Shown here: positions 6,524 to 13,208 of the stretch, piece after piece | Layout: every line of letters begins with the position of its first letter | Position numbering within the stretch: position 1 is the first letter of the stretch | Assembly: GCA_002367815.1 (NCBI GenBank) | Contig: DFDG01000171.1 | Span: forward strand, 10,645-25,704 | Length of the DNA: 15,060 nt | Source: Opitutaceae bacterium UBA3033 | GTDB lineage: Bacteria > Verrucomicrobiota > Verrucomicrobiia > Opitutales > Opitutaceae | Reading direction: 5' to 3' | Made by a program: the position numbers and the translations under genes | The notes under the pieces: model-generated | The model's database searches: none | What the model was told of the DNA's origin: nothing | What the model saw: only the letters and a program-made list of their open reading frames with translations

Positions 6524-7927
6524 TTAAGAATTAGCTGCCTTGGCTTTATTACCGTTTTCACGTTCTTTGATGGCATCTTCTATTGCCTGTTTGAGGCGGG
6601 GGAGTTGAGAATCACGGGCATCCTCATATTTTGCTGCTTCATCAATGGCAACGAGAGCTTCTTCAAATTTTAGCAATTCGTAGCAGACGTAGGCTTTAAA
6701 GTAGTAAACAGAACCAAGTTTATCCAAGCCACCCTTGGCGATGGCCATGTTCAGATAGCGATAGGAGTCATTTGTCTTATTTAAAGAATAATAAATTTGA
6801 GCAATTTGGTTCTCCAATTGGCCGGCCGTGGGGAATATTTTGCTGGCTTCTTTCAAGATATCAATGGCCTTGAATTCATTATTTATTTGCAGGTAGGAGT
6901 AGGCTAGGAGCTCCCATTTTTTTATGTCCTGCTCGATCGAGCCATCACGCAGGCCATTGTAGAGGAGTTCTGTTGCCTTCCCGAATTGGCTGATATTGAA
7001 ATAAATACCGACAAGGTTATAATTATCCTTTGGTGAGTTCATATGGCCCAAAGCTTGGGCACGCTCAATGGTCAGAATTGCCCTTAGGTTATATTCTAGG
7101 GCCCCGTCTGGATTTTTCGCTTCCACCGCCATATTGGAATAGGTGGCCATCAGTTGTTGCCAGTAGCTGGTCTTGGATGGGTATTGTTTGACCAGTAACT
7201 CAAGGACTTCTGCGGTTCGCACTGAATCTCCTGCCTGTTGCAGTGTGGCGAGAAGGATAACATAGAAGCCTTCTTTGGGGTAGAGTTCCACATTGAGTGC
7301 CTCATATACCTGCTCTTGGGTCTTTTTGAGCAGTGCATTATCCACTTTTTTGGGGTCTAAAATAGCCCGATTATAGAGCAGAGAAACGTAGAACATCCGA
7401 CCGTCCTGCTTGGCCGTGGGACTTCTTTGCAGCCAAATTTCGATATAGTTAGTCGCCTTGGAGAAGTAGTCCTGTTGGACTTTAATGTCCTTGGTCGTCG
7501 TGGCTTCCTGATAAAACAGCTGAGCCAAGTAATAGAGACGATCTAACTGGGATCTTGGGTCAAAATATGCGTAGCCTTCTCCCAACTCATAAGCTTTGCC
7601 CAGAGGGGAGAGGGAAAGTGCATAATCACCCTTTTGTAGATAAATTTTTGAAACAATATCATTTATTAACGCTTCATCGTAGCTGTTGGGGGCAGCGTAG
7701 CGCAGCATCCCGTTCAGCAGATTGATGGCCCCGCCCCAATTTTTTGCATCAATGTAAGGCTGGAGCTTCCCAATATCTTCCGCCGCACGATCTGACATTT
7801 GCGGGGCGTTTTTATTCTGGGCGCTGGCAAAGGGGACAGCGATGCCCAGAGCCAACAGGAGAACCAAGACAATATGCTTAAAGCCGGGAAAGGGAGAGAG
7901 TAACATGTTTGAAGAGCGGTTCACCAT
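6524..7927 (-). CDS. Exported tetratricopeptide-repeat (TPR) protein of the exb/tonB operon
   Basis: A 467-residue exported protein. A signal peptide runs to about residue 36 (hydrophobic VLVLLLALGIAVPFASA|Q). The rest is helical repeats of TPR type, visible around 92-115 (YLQKGDYALSLSPLGKAYEL), 310-335, 345-370 (LQINNEFKAIDILKEASKIFP), 378-402 (YSLNKTNDSYRYLNMAIAKGG) and 410-435 (ELLKFEEALVAIDEAAKYE). TPR arrays bind partner proteins. The gene begins only 5 bases after the tonB stop, so translation is probably coupled. An alternative start is Met8 (7906), which would give a more usual signal peptide. In Vibrio TonB2-type loci a TPR protein is also encoded after tonB, so a periplasmic accessory of the TonB complex is the favoured reading. 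Specific partner unknown. Confidence 0.85.
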   Translation of the reverse strand: MVNRSSNMLLSPFPGFKHIVLVLLLALGIAVPFASAQNKNAPQMSDRAAEDIGKLQPYIDAKNWGGAINLLNGMLRYAAPNSYDEALINDIVSKIYLQKGDYALSLSPLGKAYELGEGYAYFDPRSQLDRLYYLAQLFYQEATTTKDIKVQQDYFSKATNYIEIWLQRSPTAKQDGRMFYVSLLYNRAILDPKKVDNALLKKTQEQVYEALNVELYPKEGFYVILLATLQQAGDSVRTAEVLELLVKQYPSKTSYWQQLMATYSNMAVEAKNPDGALEYNLRAILTIERAQALGHMNSPKDNYNLVGIYFNISQFGKATELLYNGLRDGSIEQDIKKWELLAYSYLQINNEFKAIDILKEASKIFPTAGQLENQIAQIYYSLNKTNDSYRYLNMAIAKGGLDKLGSVYYFKAYVCYELLKFEEALVAIDEAAKYEDARDSQLPRLKQAIEDAIKERENGNKAKAANS

Positions 7928-7932
7928 GGGAA

Positions 7933-8583
7933 TTATTCGTCGTTCAGAGTGAAAACGATGGGAACTTGCATACGGGTGTTGACGTTACGCCCCCCTTTGC
8001 GACCAGGGCGAAATTTCCATTTGCTCACGGCTTGAACTGCGGCTTGCTCAAATTCGCGCTGGGTTGAGCGAACGGCGAAGACATTGCGAGCATCACCATT
8101 GGAGTCGACAATGAATTCCACCACGACCTCTCCAGTAATACCAGCTCGACGCATTTCAAAGGGATACTGTGGCCGGGCCCTGAATTTTGGCACGGGCGCT
8201 TGGTCGAGTTTACTGATGTCGAAAATTTCTATCCCTTGGCCTAATCCGGTTTGGCGGGCGGTAGGAATAGCAATGACACCAACGTTTGGTTTCATGTTTT
8301 CCGGTGGAGGCGGCTGAATCGGTTGAACGAAGGAATCAACCGTTACCAACTGCGGCACATCAGTCTGCATCGGAGGAGTGAATTCGACTTGTTCAGCAGG
8401 CTCATCATTCTGGTTGATTTCCTCGGGTTCAATCTCGAGGGGTGGCATCTCCATAAGCTCAATCGTGGGAGTCTCCTCAACTGGAGGAGGGGGTATAGGC
8501 TTACTCTTAATATAGGAGCTGCCAAATACTCCTACGTGTAAGAGGAATGAAGCGATGATACCGATAATTAGATCCCGACGCAT
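7933..8583 (-). CDS. tonB: TonB family energy transducer
   Basis: A 216-residue protein. One N-terminal membrane helix (about 5-22) contains the SxxxH pair (S12, H16) that in E. coli TonB (S16, H20) is needed for coupling to ExbB/ExbD. A Pro/Glu-rich periplasmic spacer follows (about 28-100; KPIPPPPVEE, QPIQPPPPEN). The C-terminal TonB domain spans about 130-214, with the typical PQYPFEMRRAGITGEVVVEF (138-157), VDSNGD, and AVSKWKFRPGRKGGR (185-199). TonB passes proton-gradient energy from ExbB/ExbD to TonB-dependent outer-membrane receptors. It lies 24 bases after the second exbD. No receptor gene is in the window, so the substrate cannot be named. Confidence 0.95.
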   Translation of the reverse strand: MRRDLIIGIIASFLLHVGVFGSSYIKSKPIPPPPVEETPTIELMEMPPLEIEPEEINQNDEPAEQVEFTPPMQTDVPQLVTVDSFVQPIQPPPPENMKPNVGVIAIPTARQTGLGQGIEIFDISKLDQAPVPKFRARPQYPFEMRRAGITGEVVVEFIVDSNGDARNVFAVRSTQREFEQAAVQAVSKWKFRPGRKGGRNVNTRMQVPIVFTLNDE

Positions 8584-8607
8584 GATAAATTTGTGATAAT
8601 GTGGAGG

Positions 8608-9054
8608 TTACCTACCGGTAGGACGAACTCGGGTTTCAACTGAGACTTTCTTGATATTTGCTTTACGGATTTCATCCAAAATACGGATGGCTACACCAAA
8701 TTTAGCCCTGTCATCCGTTGTCATCAGAACGCGAGGTTCGCGTATCTGTGAAGCATAATTTTCCAACCGTGGTTTTACGTCCTCGATATCGATAAGTTCA
8801 GTGACCTTGCGGAATGTCCAGTAGCAGTTGCCCAATTCTGAGACTTGCAGGGTAACGGTATCATCCTCGGCGGGAGGCGTGGATGTAGGTGGCGTAGCTA
8901 CTGGTAAATCCGCGGGCAATGACTGAATTTTCTCCAAAGAGAGGATGAAGAGCACGAAAGTGGCCAGTAGGAAGAAAATCACATCGATGAGAGGGATGAT
9001 CTCAATACGTGCCTGTTTCTTGCCTTCGACGGGTTTGGAACTGGAGCCGGCCAT
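8608..9054 (-). CDS. ExbD/TolR family biopolymer transport protein (second copy)
   Basis: A 148-residue protein. A cytoplasmic start (MAGSSSKPVEGKKQ) leads into a single membrane helix, about 20-42, with the essential aspartate D24 in PLIDVIFFLLATF, equivalent to D25 of E. coli ExbD. The periplasmic domain (about 60-148) ends in NIKKVSVETRVRPTGR. ExbD and ExbB form the proton channel that powers TonB. The first 30 residues are nearly identical to those of the upstream exbD, but the periplasmic parts differ strongly, so this is an old duplication with a conserved channel segment. It is 39 bases after the first exbD and 24 before tonB. Confidence 0.93.
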   Translation of the reverse strand: MAGSSSKPVEGKKQARIEIIPLIDVIFFLLATFVLFILSLEKIQSLPADLPVATPPTSTPPAEDDTVTLQVSELGNCYWTFRKVTELIDIEDVKPRLENYASQIREPRVLMTTDDRAKFGVAIRILDEIRKANIKKVSVETRVRPTGR

Positions 9055-9093
9055 GGATTATAATATCTAAATTGGAAGAATTGGGTGGGCGAA

Positions 9094-9525
9094 TTAACCC
9101 GAAGTGGGAGGTCGCACCTTGGTTTCGATCAATACTTTATGGATATCGAGTTTACGTACTTCGTCGAAAACGTAGATAGCCTGGCTGAAATTGGCACTTT
9201 CATCTCCGTTAATGAGGATTTTAGGATCGGCCTCATTTCTTTTGTAATCTTGGAGGCGAGCGATGAATTGGTCCAACGTGACTGGATCCTGATCCCATGC
9301 CAACGTACCCTCTGATGTTATCGTAATAGTGACTGATCCAGAGGGGTCGCGAATTTCTCCTGTTTCAGAATTGGGCAGATTCACCTTTATCCCATTGGAT
9401 TTGTTCAACGACAGGGTAAATAGAATGAATGTAGCCAGCAGGAAGAAAATGACGTCGATGAGAGGAATAATCTCAATTCGAGCCTTTTTCTTTCCTCCTC
9501 CGCCATGTGATCCAGATCCAGCCAT
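9094..9525 (-). CDS. ExbD/TolR family biopolymer transport protein (first copy)
   Basis: A 143-residue paralogue of the next gene. Gly/Lys-rich start (MAGSGSHGGGGKKKARIEI), membrane helix about 20-42 with channel aspartate D24 in PLIDVIFFLLATF, and a periplasmic domain ending in DIHKVLIETKVRPPTSG. The gap to exbB is 55 bases and contains a hairpin at 9565-9582. Two ExbD paralogues could form a heterodimer in the ExbB pore, as known in some TonB systems with two ExbD proteins; this is inference. Confidence 0.93.
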   Translation of the reverse strand: MAGSGSHGGGGKKKARIEIIPLIDVIFFLLATFILFTLSLNKSNGIKVNLPNSETGEIRDPSGSVTITITSEGTLAWDQDPVTLDQFIARLQDYKRNEADPKILINGDESANFSQAIYVFDEVRKLDIHKVLIETKVRPPTSG

Positions 9526-9564
9526 AATTTATGAAGGTTACTATATTAATAACGAGGCAAACGT

Positions 9565-9582
9565 GATTTTCTTAGGAAAATC
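9565..9582 (-). promoter_or_regulatory. Hairpin at the exbB/exbD junction
   Basis: GATTTTC (minus strand 9582-9576) and GAAAATC (9571-9565) form a perfect 7-bp stem with a 4-base loop, starting inside the exbB stop codon. No T-tract follows, so it is more likely an mRNA-stability or translation-balance element than a terminator. Confidence 0.4.
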
Positions 9583-10249
9583 AATTAGCCGCAGAACCTT
9601 CAGTTTTTTTGGCGATCAGTTCCAACGCGGTAGCGGCGTCAGCAACTTCGTGTTTTGCTTCGTCGGCTCGTGCGTTCAGATAGTTGAATGGCAATAGGCC
9701 GCAAATGGCGATTGCGAGACCACACATGGTGGCAATAAGGGCTTCACCCACACCACCGGTAATGGCGCCCGTGCTGGACGAAATATCACTGCTGCCAAGA
9801 GCTGCAAAAGTTTTCATCATACCTGTAACCGTTCCGAGTAGCCCGAGTAGGGGAGCGGCCGTGATTACTGTGTCTAGCGTTGCCATGCCTTGGCCGAAGC
9901 GGTTTAGCTCCTGATTGGAGCCACGCATGAAAGCGTTGGAGATGGAGTGCTCTTTGTGTGAAAAAGCGTAGACCAAGATGCGGGCGATGAAGTCCTTACT
10001 CTTCTTGCCGATCTGCACTGCGCCATCGATATCCCCAGCTTCAGCATTTTCGAGCATCTTCTCGACGACCTCTGGCTCTCGGGTGCCATTTTCACGAATG
10101 ATGAAGAGGATACGTTCACATACTACGGTAATCATGACGAATGAGACCAAGAGAATTGGCCACATGATTGGACCACCATGAACGAAGAGCTCCATCGGAG
10201 TCTGGTTCATGAACGTGAAAGCGGCTAGCGGCATTATTTGAGTAATCAT
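9581..10249 (-). CDS. exbB: MotA/TolQ/ExbB proton channel family protein
   Basis: A 222-residue inner-membrane protein. Three membrane helices: about 28-50 (GGPIMWPILLVSFVMITVVCERILFI region), 125-150 (TAAPLLGLLGTVTGMMKTF, the family signature with small and Thr residues lining the channel) and 165-190 (GGVGEALIATMCGLAIAIC). ExbB forms the pentamer around ExbD and converts proton flow into motion of TonB. It is first in the seven-gene operon. The first 18 residues (MITQIMPLAAFTFMNQTP) precede the usual family start; Met19 (10195) matches the common ExbB beginning MELFVHGGPIMWP and may be the true start. Neither start has a visible ribosome binding site. Confidence 0.94.
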   Translation of the reverse strand: MITQIMPLAAFTFMNQTPMELFVHGGPIMWPILLVSFVMITVVCERILFIIRENGTREPEVVEKMLENAEAGDIDGAVQIGKKSKDFIARILVYAFSHKEHSISNAFMRGSNQELNRFGQGMATLDTVITAAPLLGLLGTVTGMMKTFAALGSSDISSSTGAITGGVGEALIATMCGLAIAICGLLPFNYLNARADEAKHEVADAATALELIAKKTEGSAAN

Positions 10250-10434
10250 AGAGGATAGATGATTGAAGAACTATTGTGTGGGAAAAAAGTAAGGGGCGTC
10301 CAGTTAAGTCCGAAGTCTGGTAACGGAAAGCAAATATTAGACTAGCTGGGGCATTATTCGATATGAGTCAATTTGAACCGAGTTATTCGTGTTCGTGGTC
10401 TGGATTGCTAGAAATATTGTGGTGTGTTGGTTTG

Positions 10435-10450
10435 AAGCGTATGAACGCTT
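10435..10450. promoter_or_regulatory. Dyad AAGCGT-N4-ACGCTT in the exbB leader
   Basis: A perfect 6-bp inverted repeat with a 4-base centre, about 30 bases downstream of the putative exb promoter. It could be an operator for the operon or an RNA hairpin in the leader. Confidence 0.3.
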
Positions 10451-10476
10451 TGACAACTGGACGTTGGGGGAATTGC

Positions 10477-10506
10477 GAAATAGGTAGGTTGCAACTCAGC
10501 TGTCAA
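10477..10506 (-). promoter_or_regulatory. Putative sigma-70-type promoter of the exb/tonB operon
   Basis: On the minus strand TTGACA (10506-10501), an 18-base spacer and TATTTC (10482-10477). The -35 is perfect and the -10 is weak. The transcript would have a leader of about 220 bases before exbB. Confidence 0.35.
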
Positions 10507-10545
10507 CTTTGTTAATGGGTTGATCTAATAATTACAGTTCTTAAT

Positions 10546-10619
10546 TGGCTGCCCGGCTAGGACTCGAACCTAGACAAGCAGAGTCAGAGTCTGCTGTGCT
10601 ACCATTACACCACCAGGCA
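10546..10619 (-). tRNA. tRNA-Gln (anticodon CTG)
   Basis: Acceptor TGCCTGG/CCGGGCA (one T-G wobble), discriminator G and encoded CCA (10548-10546). Anticodon arm GCAGA-CTCTGAC-TCTGC gives CTG. T-loop TTCGAGT. Last of three tRNA genes on the same strand. Confidence 0.95.
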
Positions 10620-10774
10620 GTGGCTTGCGCTGAAAAGATAATCCATGGGCAGCAGTTCATTGGGTTGTCGTTATTTTCAGGATCCCGCCTTACGATGACG
10701 GTAACATGTATAAGTAACACCAACTCGGAGGAAAACCCTGCTCAAAAAATGAGTGGATCAATAAAACTGGAGAA

Positions 10775-10849
10775 TGGAGCCGGCGATGGGATTCGAACCC
10801 GCAACCGCCTGTTTACAAAACAGGTGCTCTACCGTTGAGCTACACCGGC
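10775..10849 (-). tRNA. tRNA-Thr (anticodon TGT)
   Basis: Acceptor GCCGGTG/CGCCGGC (one wobble), discriminator T and encoded CCA (10777-10775). Anticodon arm CCTGT-TTTGTAA-ACAGG gives TGT. T-loop TTCGAAT. The T-stem shows a C-A mismatch and a G-T wobble at its outer end. Confidence 0.95.
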
Positions 10850-10917
10850 AAAATTCAGAGACAGCGTCTAATTTGACTTGAAAAGAACCCGCAGTCCAAA
10901 GGCGCCTAAAGCGAAAA

Positions 10918-10992
<75 letters not shown>

Positions 10993-11148
10993 AATACGGA
11001 AAGGCCAAAAACTCATGTTCGGTCCAAGGTTGTCAACAGTCATTTGAACAATTGCCGGGATGTTTTCAACGGGAGGGCAAAGTCTATTCAATAACCGACG
11101 GTTGAAGGTTGTGTCGTGGGCTTGTGGCTGCGGGCTGGGTATGGGCAA

Positions 11149-11154
11149 TATAAT
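11149..11154 (+). promoter_or_regulatory. Perfect -10 box, possible rpmI promoter
   Basis: TATAAT on the plus strand, about 200 bases upstream of rpmI. No good -35 lies 16-18 bases before it; TTGTGG is 21 bases away. If used, the transcript would carry a leader of about 190 bases. Confidence 0.3.
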
Positions 11155-11167
11155 TAGACTGTTGGAT

Positions 11168-11296
11168 CGAAAGTGGGCCCGGTGGTGGATTTTCCGTAAA
11201 TTGCATTCTGTGGTGGATGGATGGTTATCGTGCGATGATCGGTGGTTAAATAAATCGTTTCAAATTATCGACTCTTCCTGAATCGTATCACTTTCG
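11168..11296 (+). promoter_or_regulatory. Candidate structured leader of rpmI-rplT
   Basis: CGAAAGTG (11168-11175) is perfectly complementary to CACTTTCG (11289-11296), extendable by two pairs beyond one mismatch. This would close a domain of about 113 bases that itself contains ATCG-TG-CGAT. L20 is known in other bacteria to bind its own leader, so an autoregulatory leader is plausible; no known leader family is recognised here. Confidence 0.3.
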
Positions 11297-11352
11297 TTCA
11301 AGATTTCCCTTTACAGGAGGCGTGCAGATCTCTGTTTTGGTCCGCTCATCTC

Positions 11353-11544
11353 ATGCAAAAGACCAAAAAGTCCGTCGCCAAGCGCTTCAAATTGACCGGA
11401 ACAGGCAAACTCCTGCACCGTTCACCCGGGACGCGGCACCTTGCCAGCACCAAGTCCTCCAAGCAAAAGCGTCGATTGGGCAAAGCCAAAACTTTGTCCA
11501 ACACGCATGCAGTGCCGTTGAAGCGGTGCCTCCCTTTCGGCTAA
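11353..11544 (+). CDS. rpmI: Large ribosomal subunit protein bL35
   Basis: A 63-residue, very basic protein of normal L35 length. The family core is clear: AKRFKLTGTGKL (9-20), HRSPGTRHLASTKSSKQKRRL (22-42 region) and an end of the LKRCLP type. It is part of the 50S subunit. No in-frame start codon of the usual kind lies upstream, so ATG 11353 is the start, without a nearby ribosome binding site. rplT follows after 95 bases. Confidence 0.95.
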   Translation: MQKTKKSVAKRFKLTGTGKLLHRSPGTRHLASTKSSKQKRRLGKAKTLSNTHAVPLKRCLPFG

Positions 11545-11573
11545 TTGCCGACAATTAAGCGTCTCAGTATTAT
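11545..11573 (+). promoter_or_regulatory. Putative promoter between rpmI and rplT
   Basis: TTGCCG (11545-11550), a 17-base spacer and TATTAT (11568-11573), with a second overlapping TATAAT at 11571-11576. It would allow rplT (and pheST by read-through) to be transcribed separately from rpmI. Confidence 0.4.
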
Positions 11574-11639
11574 AATAACTACGCTCGACGGGTGAATTTT
11601 AAGCCGACCCGGCAGCGACAAAAATAAGGAAAACATAAC

Positions 11640-12023
11640 ATGGCTCGTGCAACTAACTCCCCCGCGTCGCGAAAGCGGCACAAGAAAGTCCTGAAATATG
11701 CCAGAGGCTATTTTGGCAATAAATCAAAGCTCTTTCGTTATGCGAAAGATGCTGTCCAGCATGCTTGGCAATATGCCTACATCGCCCGTCGTAAAAAGAA
11801 GGGCAATATGCGCAGTCTCTGGATTGTGCGCCTCAATGCCGCCTGCCGTAATGCGGGTATTAGCTACAGCCGCTTTATGGAAGGCCTCAAGGCCGCCAAT
11901 ATCAGTCTTGATCGTAAGATTCTGTCTGACATAGCGATCCAAGACGAGGTGGCGTTTAGCGGTCTGATCAAAAAAGCTCAGGACGCGTTGAAGGCCAAGG
12001 TCGAAGCTGCGACCAAAGCCTGA
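11640..12023 (+). CDS. rplT: Large ribosomal subunit protein bL20
   Basis: A 127-residue basic protein, slightly longer than the usual 117-119. The L20 signature is present: RKRHKKVLKYARGYFGNKSKLFRYAKDAV (positions about 11-39, conserved KRHKK and ARGY/G elements), followed by YAYIARRKKKGNMRSLWIVRLNAACR-type sequence (about 46-71) and SYSRFMEGLK. It is an early-assembling 50S protein and, in several bacteria, the autogenous regulator of its own operon. AAGGA at 11626-11630, nine bases before the ATG, is one of the few good ribosome binding sites in the window. The C-terminal Ala/Lys tail (KAKVEAATKA) is the extra length. Confidence 0.97.
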   Translation: MARATNSPASRKRHKKVLKYARGYFGNKSKLFRYAKDAVQHAWQYAYIARRKKKGNMRSLWIVRLNAACRNAGISYSRFMEGLKAANISLDRKILSDIAIQDEVAFSGLIKKAQDALKAKVEAATKA

Positions 12024-12034
12024 TCTAATTAACG

Positions 12035-12052
12035 CGAGCCGGCTAGGGCTCG
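12035..12052 (+). promoter_or_regulatory. Hairpin just after rplT (possible anti-antiterminator)
   Basis: CGAGCC (12035-12040) pairs with GGCTCG (12047-12052) around a 6-base loop, 12 bases after the rplT stop. Its right arm is also complementary to 12080-12085, so it competes with the antiterminator pairing. Confidence 0.4.
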
Positions 12053-12075
12053 TCTCCCCATCTGAACTATTTCGG

Positions 12076-12108
12076 AGGACGGGCCTCGACTGAGGTGCCG
12101 TCCTTTTT
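12076..12108 (+). terminator. Rho-independent terminator between rplT and pheS (possible attenuator)
   Basis: AGGACGG (12076-12082) pairs with CCGTCCT (12098-12104); inside, CCTC (12084-12087) pairs with GAGG (12092-12095) around a GACT loop. TTTTT follows at 12104-12108. Its left arm can instead pair with 12047-12057, an arrangement typical of attenuators. Confidence 0.8.
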
Positions 12109-12155
12109 CATTTTGTCGTGTAGTTGCTCCGCTCTTGCTCTAAAAACAAACTTTC

Positions 12156-13199
12156 ATGCAAGCTACCTTAAAAGCCATTGTTACCAAAGCACAGACGGAG
12201 TTGTCTGCCGTGCTGACTCGTCCTGAGTTCGAGGCGGCCAAGGCCAGATACGTTGGTCCCAATGGAGAATTAACCGCCCAAATGAAACAAATGGGCACAG
12301 TGCCGAAGACCGACCGACCGGCAATGGGGAAGCTCATCAATGAAACCAAGCTGCAGGTGCAGGAACTGCTGGACGCCGCTTATTCTAGAATTGAGGCGGT
12401 GGAGATGCAGGCCCAGCTTGGCCCAGCCATTGATCCAACCCTTCCATCACCGGATTCGGGGCCGGGGACATATCATCCCCTTACCTTGGTCCGTGAGGAA
12501 ATGTGCCGTATTCTGCGCAAAGTCGGTTTTACGGTCGCCGATGGTCCGGAAGTGGAAACCGAATATTACTGCTTCGATGCGCTAAATACTCCGGCAGACC
12601 ACCCCGCCCGCGATGGGCAGGATACATTTTATCTGCCGAATACGGCACGCTTCGGTAATGTATCGAAGAAAAACCCGGACGAAAGGTATTTGCTGCGCAC
12701 CCATACTTCTTCGGTGCAAATCCGTACGATGCTCAAGGGTTCTCCTCCCATTCGCATTGTATCGCCTGGTCGAGTTTATCGTCGCGATACCTCTGATGCC
12801 ACGCATTCGGCCAATTTCCAGCAATTGGAATGTCTGTATGTGGATAAGAATGTGACGGTGCGGGATCTCAAGGCCCTGCTTGATTACATTTTCGAATCCC
12901 TGCTTGGTGCTGATACCAAGACCCGATTCCGCCCGCATTATTTTGGCTACACTGAACCTAGTTTTGAGGTGGATTTGAGCGCGAAGCATTTACCGAAAGT
13001 TAAGAAGGAATGGATTGAGATCGGTGGCTGCGGCATGGTTGATCCCGTGGTCTTTGCGGATGTCGGTTACGATCCTGAAGTGTGGAGTGGTTACGCTTTC
13101 GGCATGGGGTTGGAACGGCTAGCCATGTTGCTCTACGGCATCGATGACATTCGTTATTTCTATCAGAACGATCTACGTTTTCTGAAACAGTTTGAGTAA
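12156..13199 (+). CDS. pheS: Phenylalanyl-tRNA synthetase alpha subunit
   Basis: A 347-residue class II aminoacyl-tRNA synthetase subunit that, with PheT as an alpha2-beta2 enzyme, charges tRNA-Phe. The N-terminal coiled coil (about 1-85) includes the RYVGPNGELT turn (31-40). The catalytic core shows HPLTLVREEM (107-116), motif 2 around GRVYRRDTSDATHSANFQQLE (205-225; TH-S-FxQ-E pattern), FRPHYFGYTEPSFEV (258-272) and motif 3 in GYAFGMGLERLAML (312-325). One loop reads YFGYTEPS where many PheS proteins have YFPFTEPS. Length is normal. pheT starts 9 bases after the stop. The gene is downstream of a terminator-like structure that may act as an attenuator. Confidence 0.97.
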   Translation: MQATLKAIVTKAQTELSAVLTRPEFEAAKARYVGPNGELTAQMKQMGTVPKTDRPAMGKLINETKLQVQELLDAAYSRIEAVEMQAQLGPAIDPTLPSPDSGPGTYHPLTLVREEMCRILRKVGFTVADGPEVETEYYCFDALNTPADHPARDGQDTFYLPNTARFGNVSKKNPDERYLLRTHTSSVQIRTMLKGSPPIRIVSPGRVYRRDTSDATHSANFQQLECLYVDKNVTVRDLKALLDYIFESLLGADTKTRFRPHYFGYTEPSFEVDLSAKHLPKVKKEWIEIGGCGMVDPVVFADVGYDPEVWSGYAFGMGLERLAMLLYGIDDIRYFYQNDLRFLKQFE

Positions 13200-13208
13200 G
13201 ACAATCCG

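Larger units (their letters stand above)
10250..10545. other. Upstream region of the exb/tonB operon
   Basis: No coding sequence. It contains the putative minus-strand promoter at 10477-10506 and, in what would be the leader, a dyad AAGCGT-ATGA-ACGCTT (10435-10450). An alternative -10-like TAATAT (minus, 10339-10334) has no -35 partner. No terminator separates tRNA-Gln from exbB, so read-through from the tRNA genes cannot be excluded. Confidence 0.45.
10993..11352. other. Intergenic region between tRNA-Lys and rpmI
   Basis: A 360-base stretch with no credible gene; infC, the usual upstream neighbour of rpmI, is absent. It holds a TATAAT at 11149-11154, a long-range complementary pair (11168-11175 with 11289-11296) and several G-rich GGTGG/TGTGG words between 11175 and 11250. 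A GGAGG at 11316-11320 lies 32 bases before the rpmI ATG, too far to be its ribosome binding site. Confidence 0.5.

Noticed and set aside
10545..10838. 97-codon plus-strand frame over the tRNA genes
   Set aside because: It is antisense of tRNA-Gln and most of tRNA-Thr; fragments like DGIRTRNR are the typical translation of tRNA antisense.
11060..11281. 73-codon open frame on the plus strand between tRNA-Lys and rpmI
   Set aside because: Low-complexity Trp/Gly/Arg-rich product, no ribosome binding site and no recognisable domain; the DNA is better explained as leader and promoter sequence.
11322..11558. Open frame from GTG 11322 overlapping rpmI in another frame, behind GGAGG
   Set aside because: GGAGG is only one base from the GTG, and the frame covers the clear L35 gene; its product has no recognisable features.
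12104..12155. Phe-rich leader peptide before pheS as in E. coli
   Set aside because: No short open frame with a start codon and several Phe codons was found between rplT and pheS.
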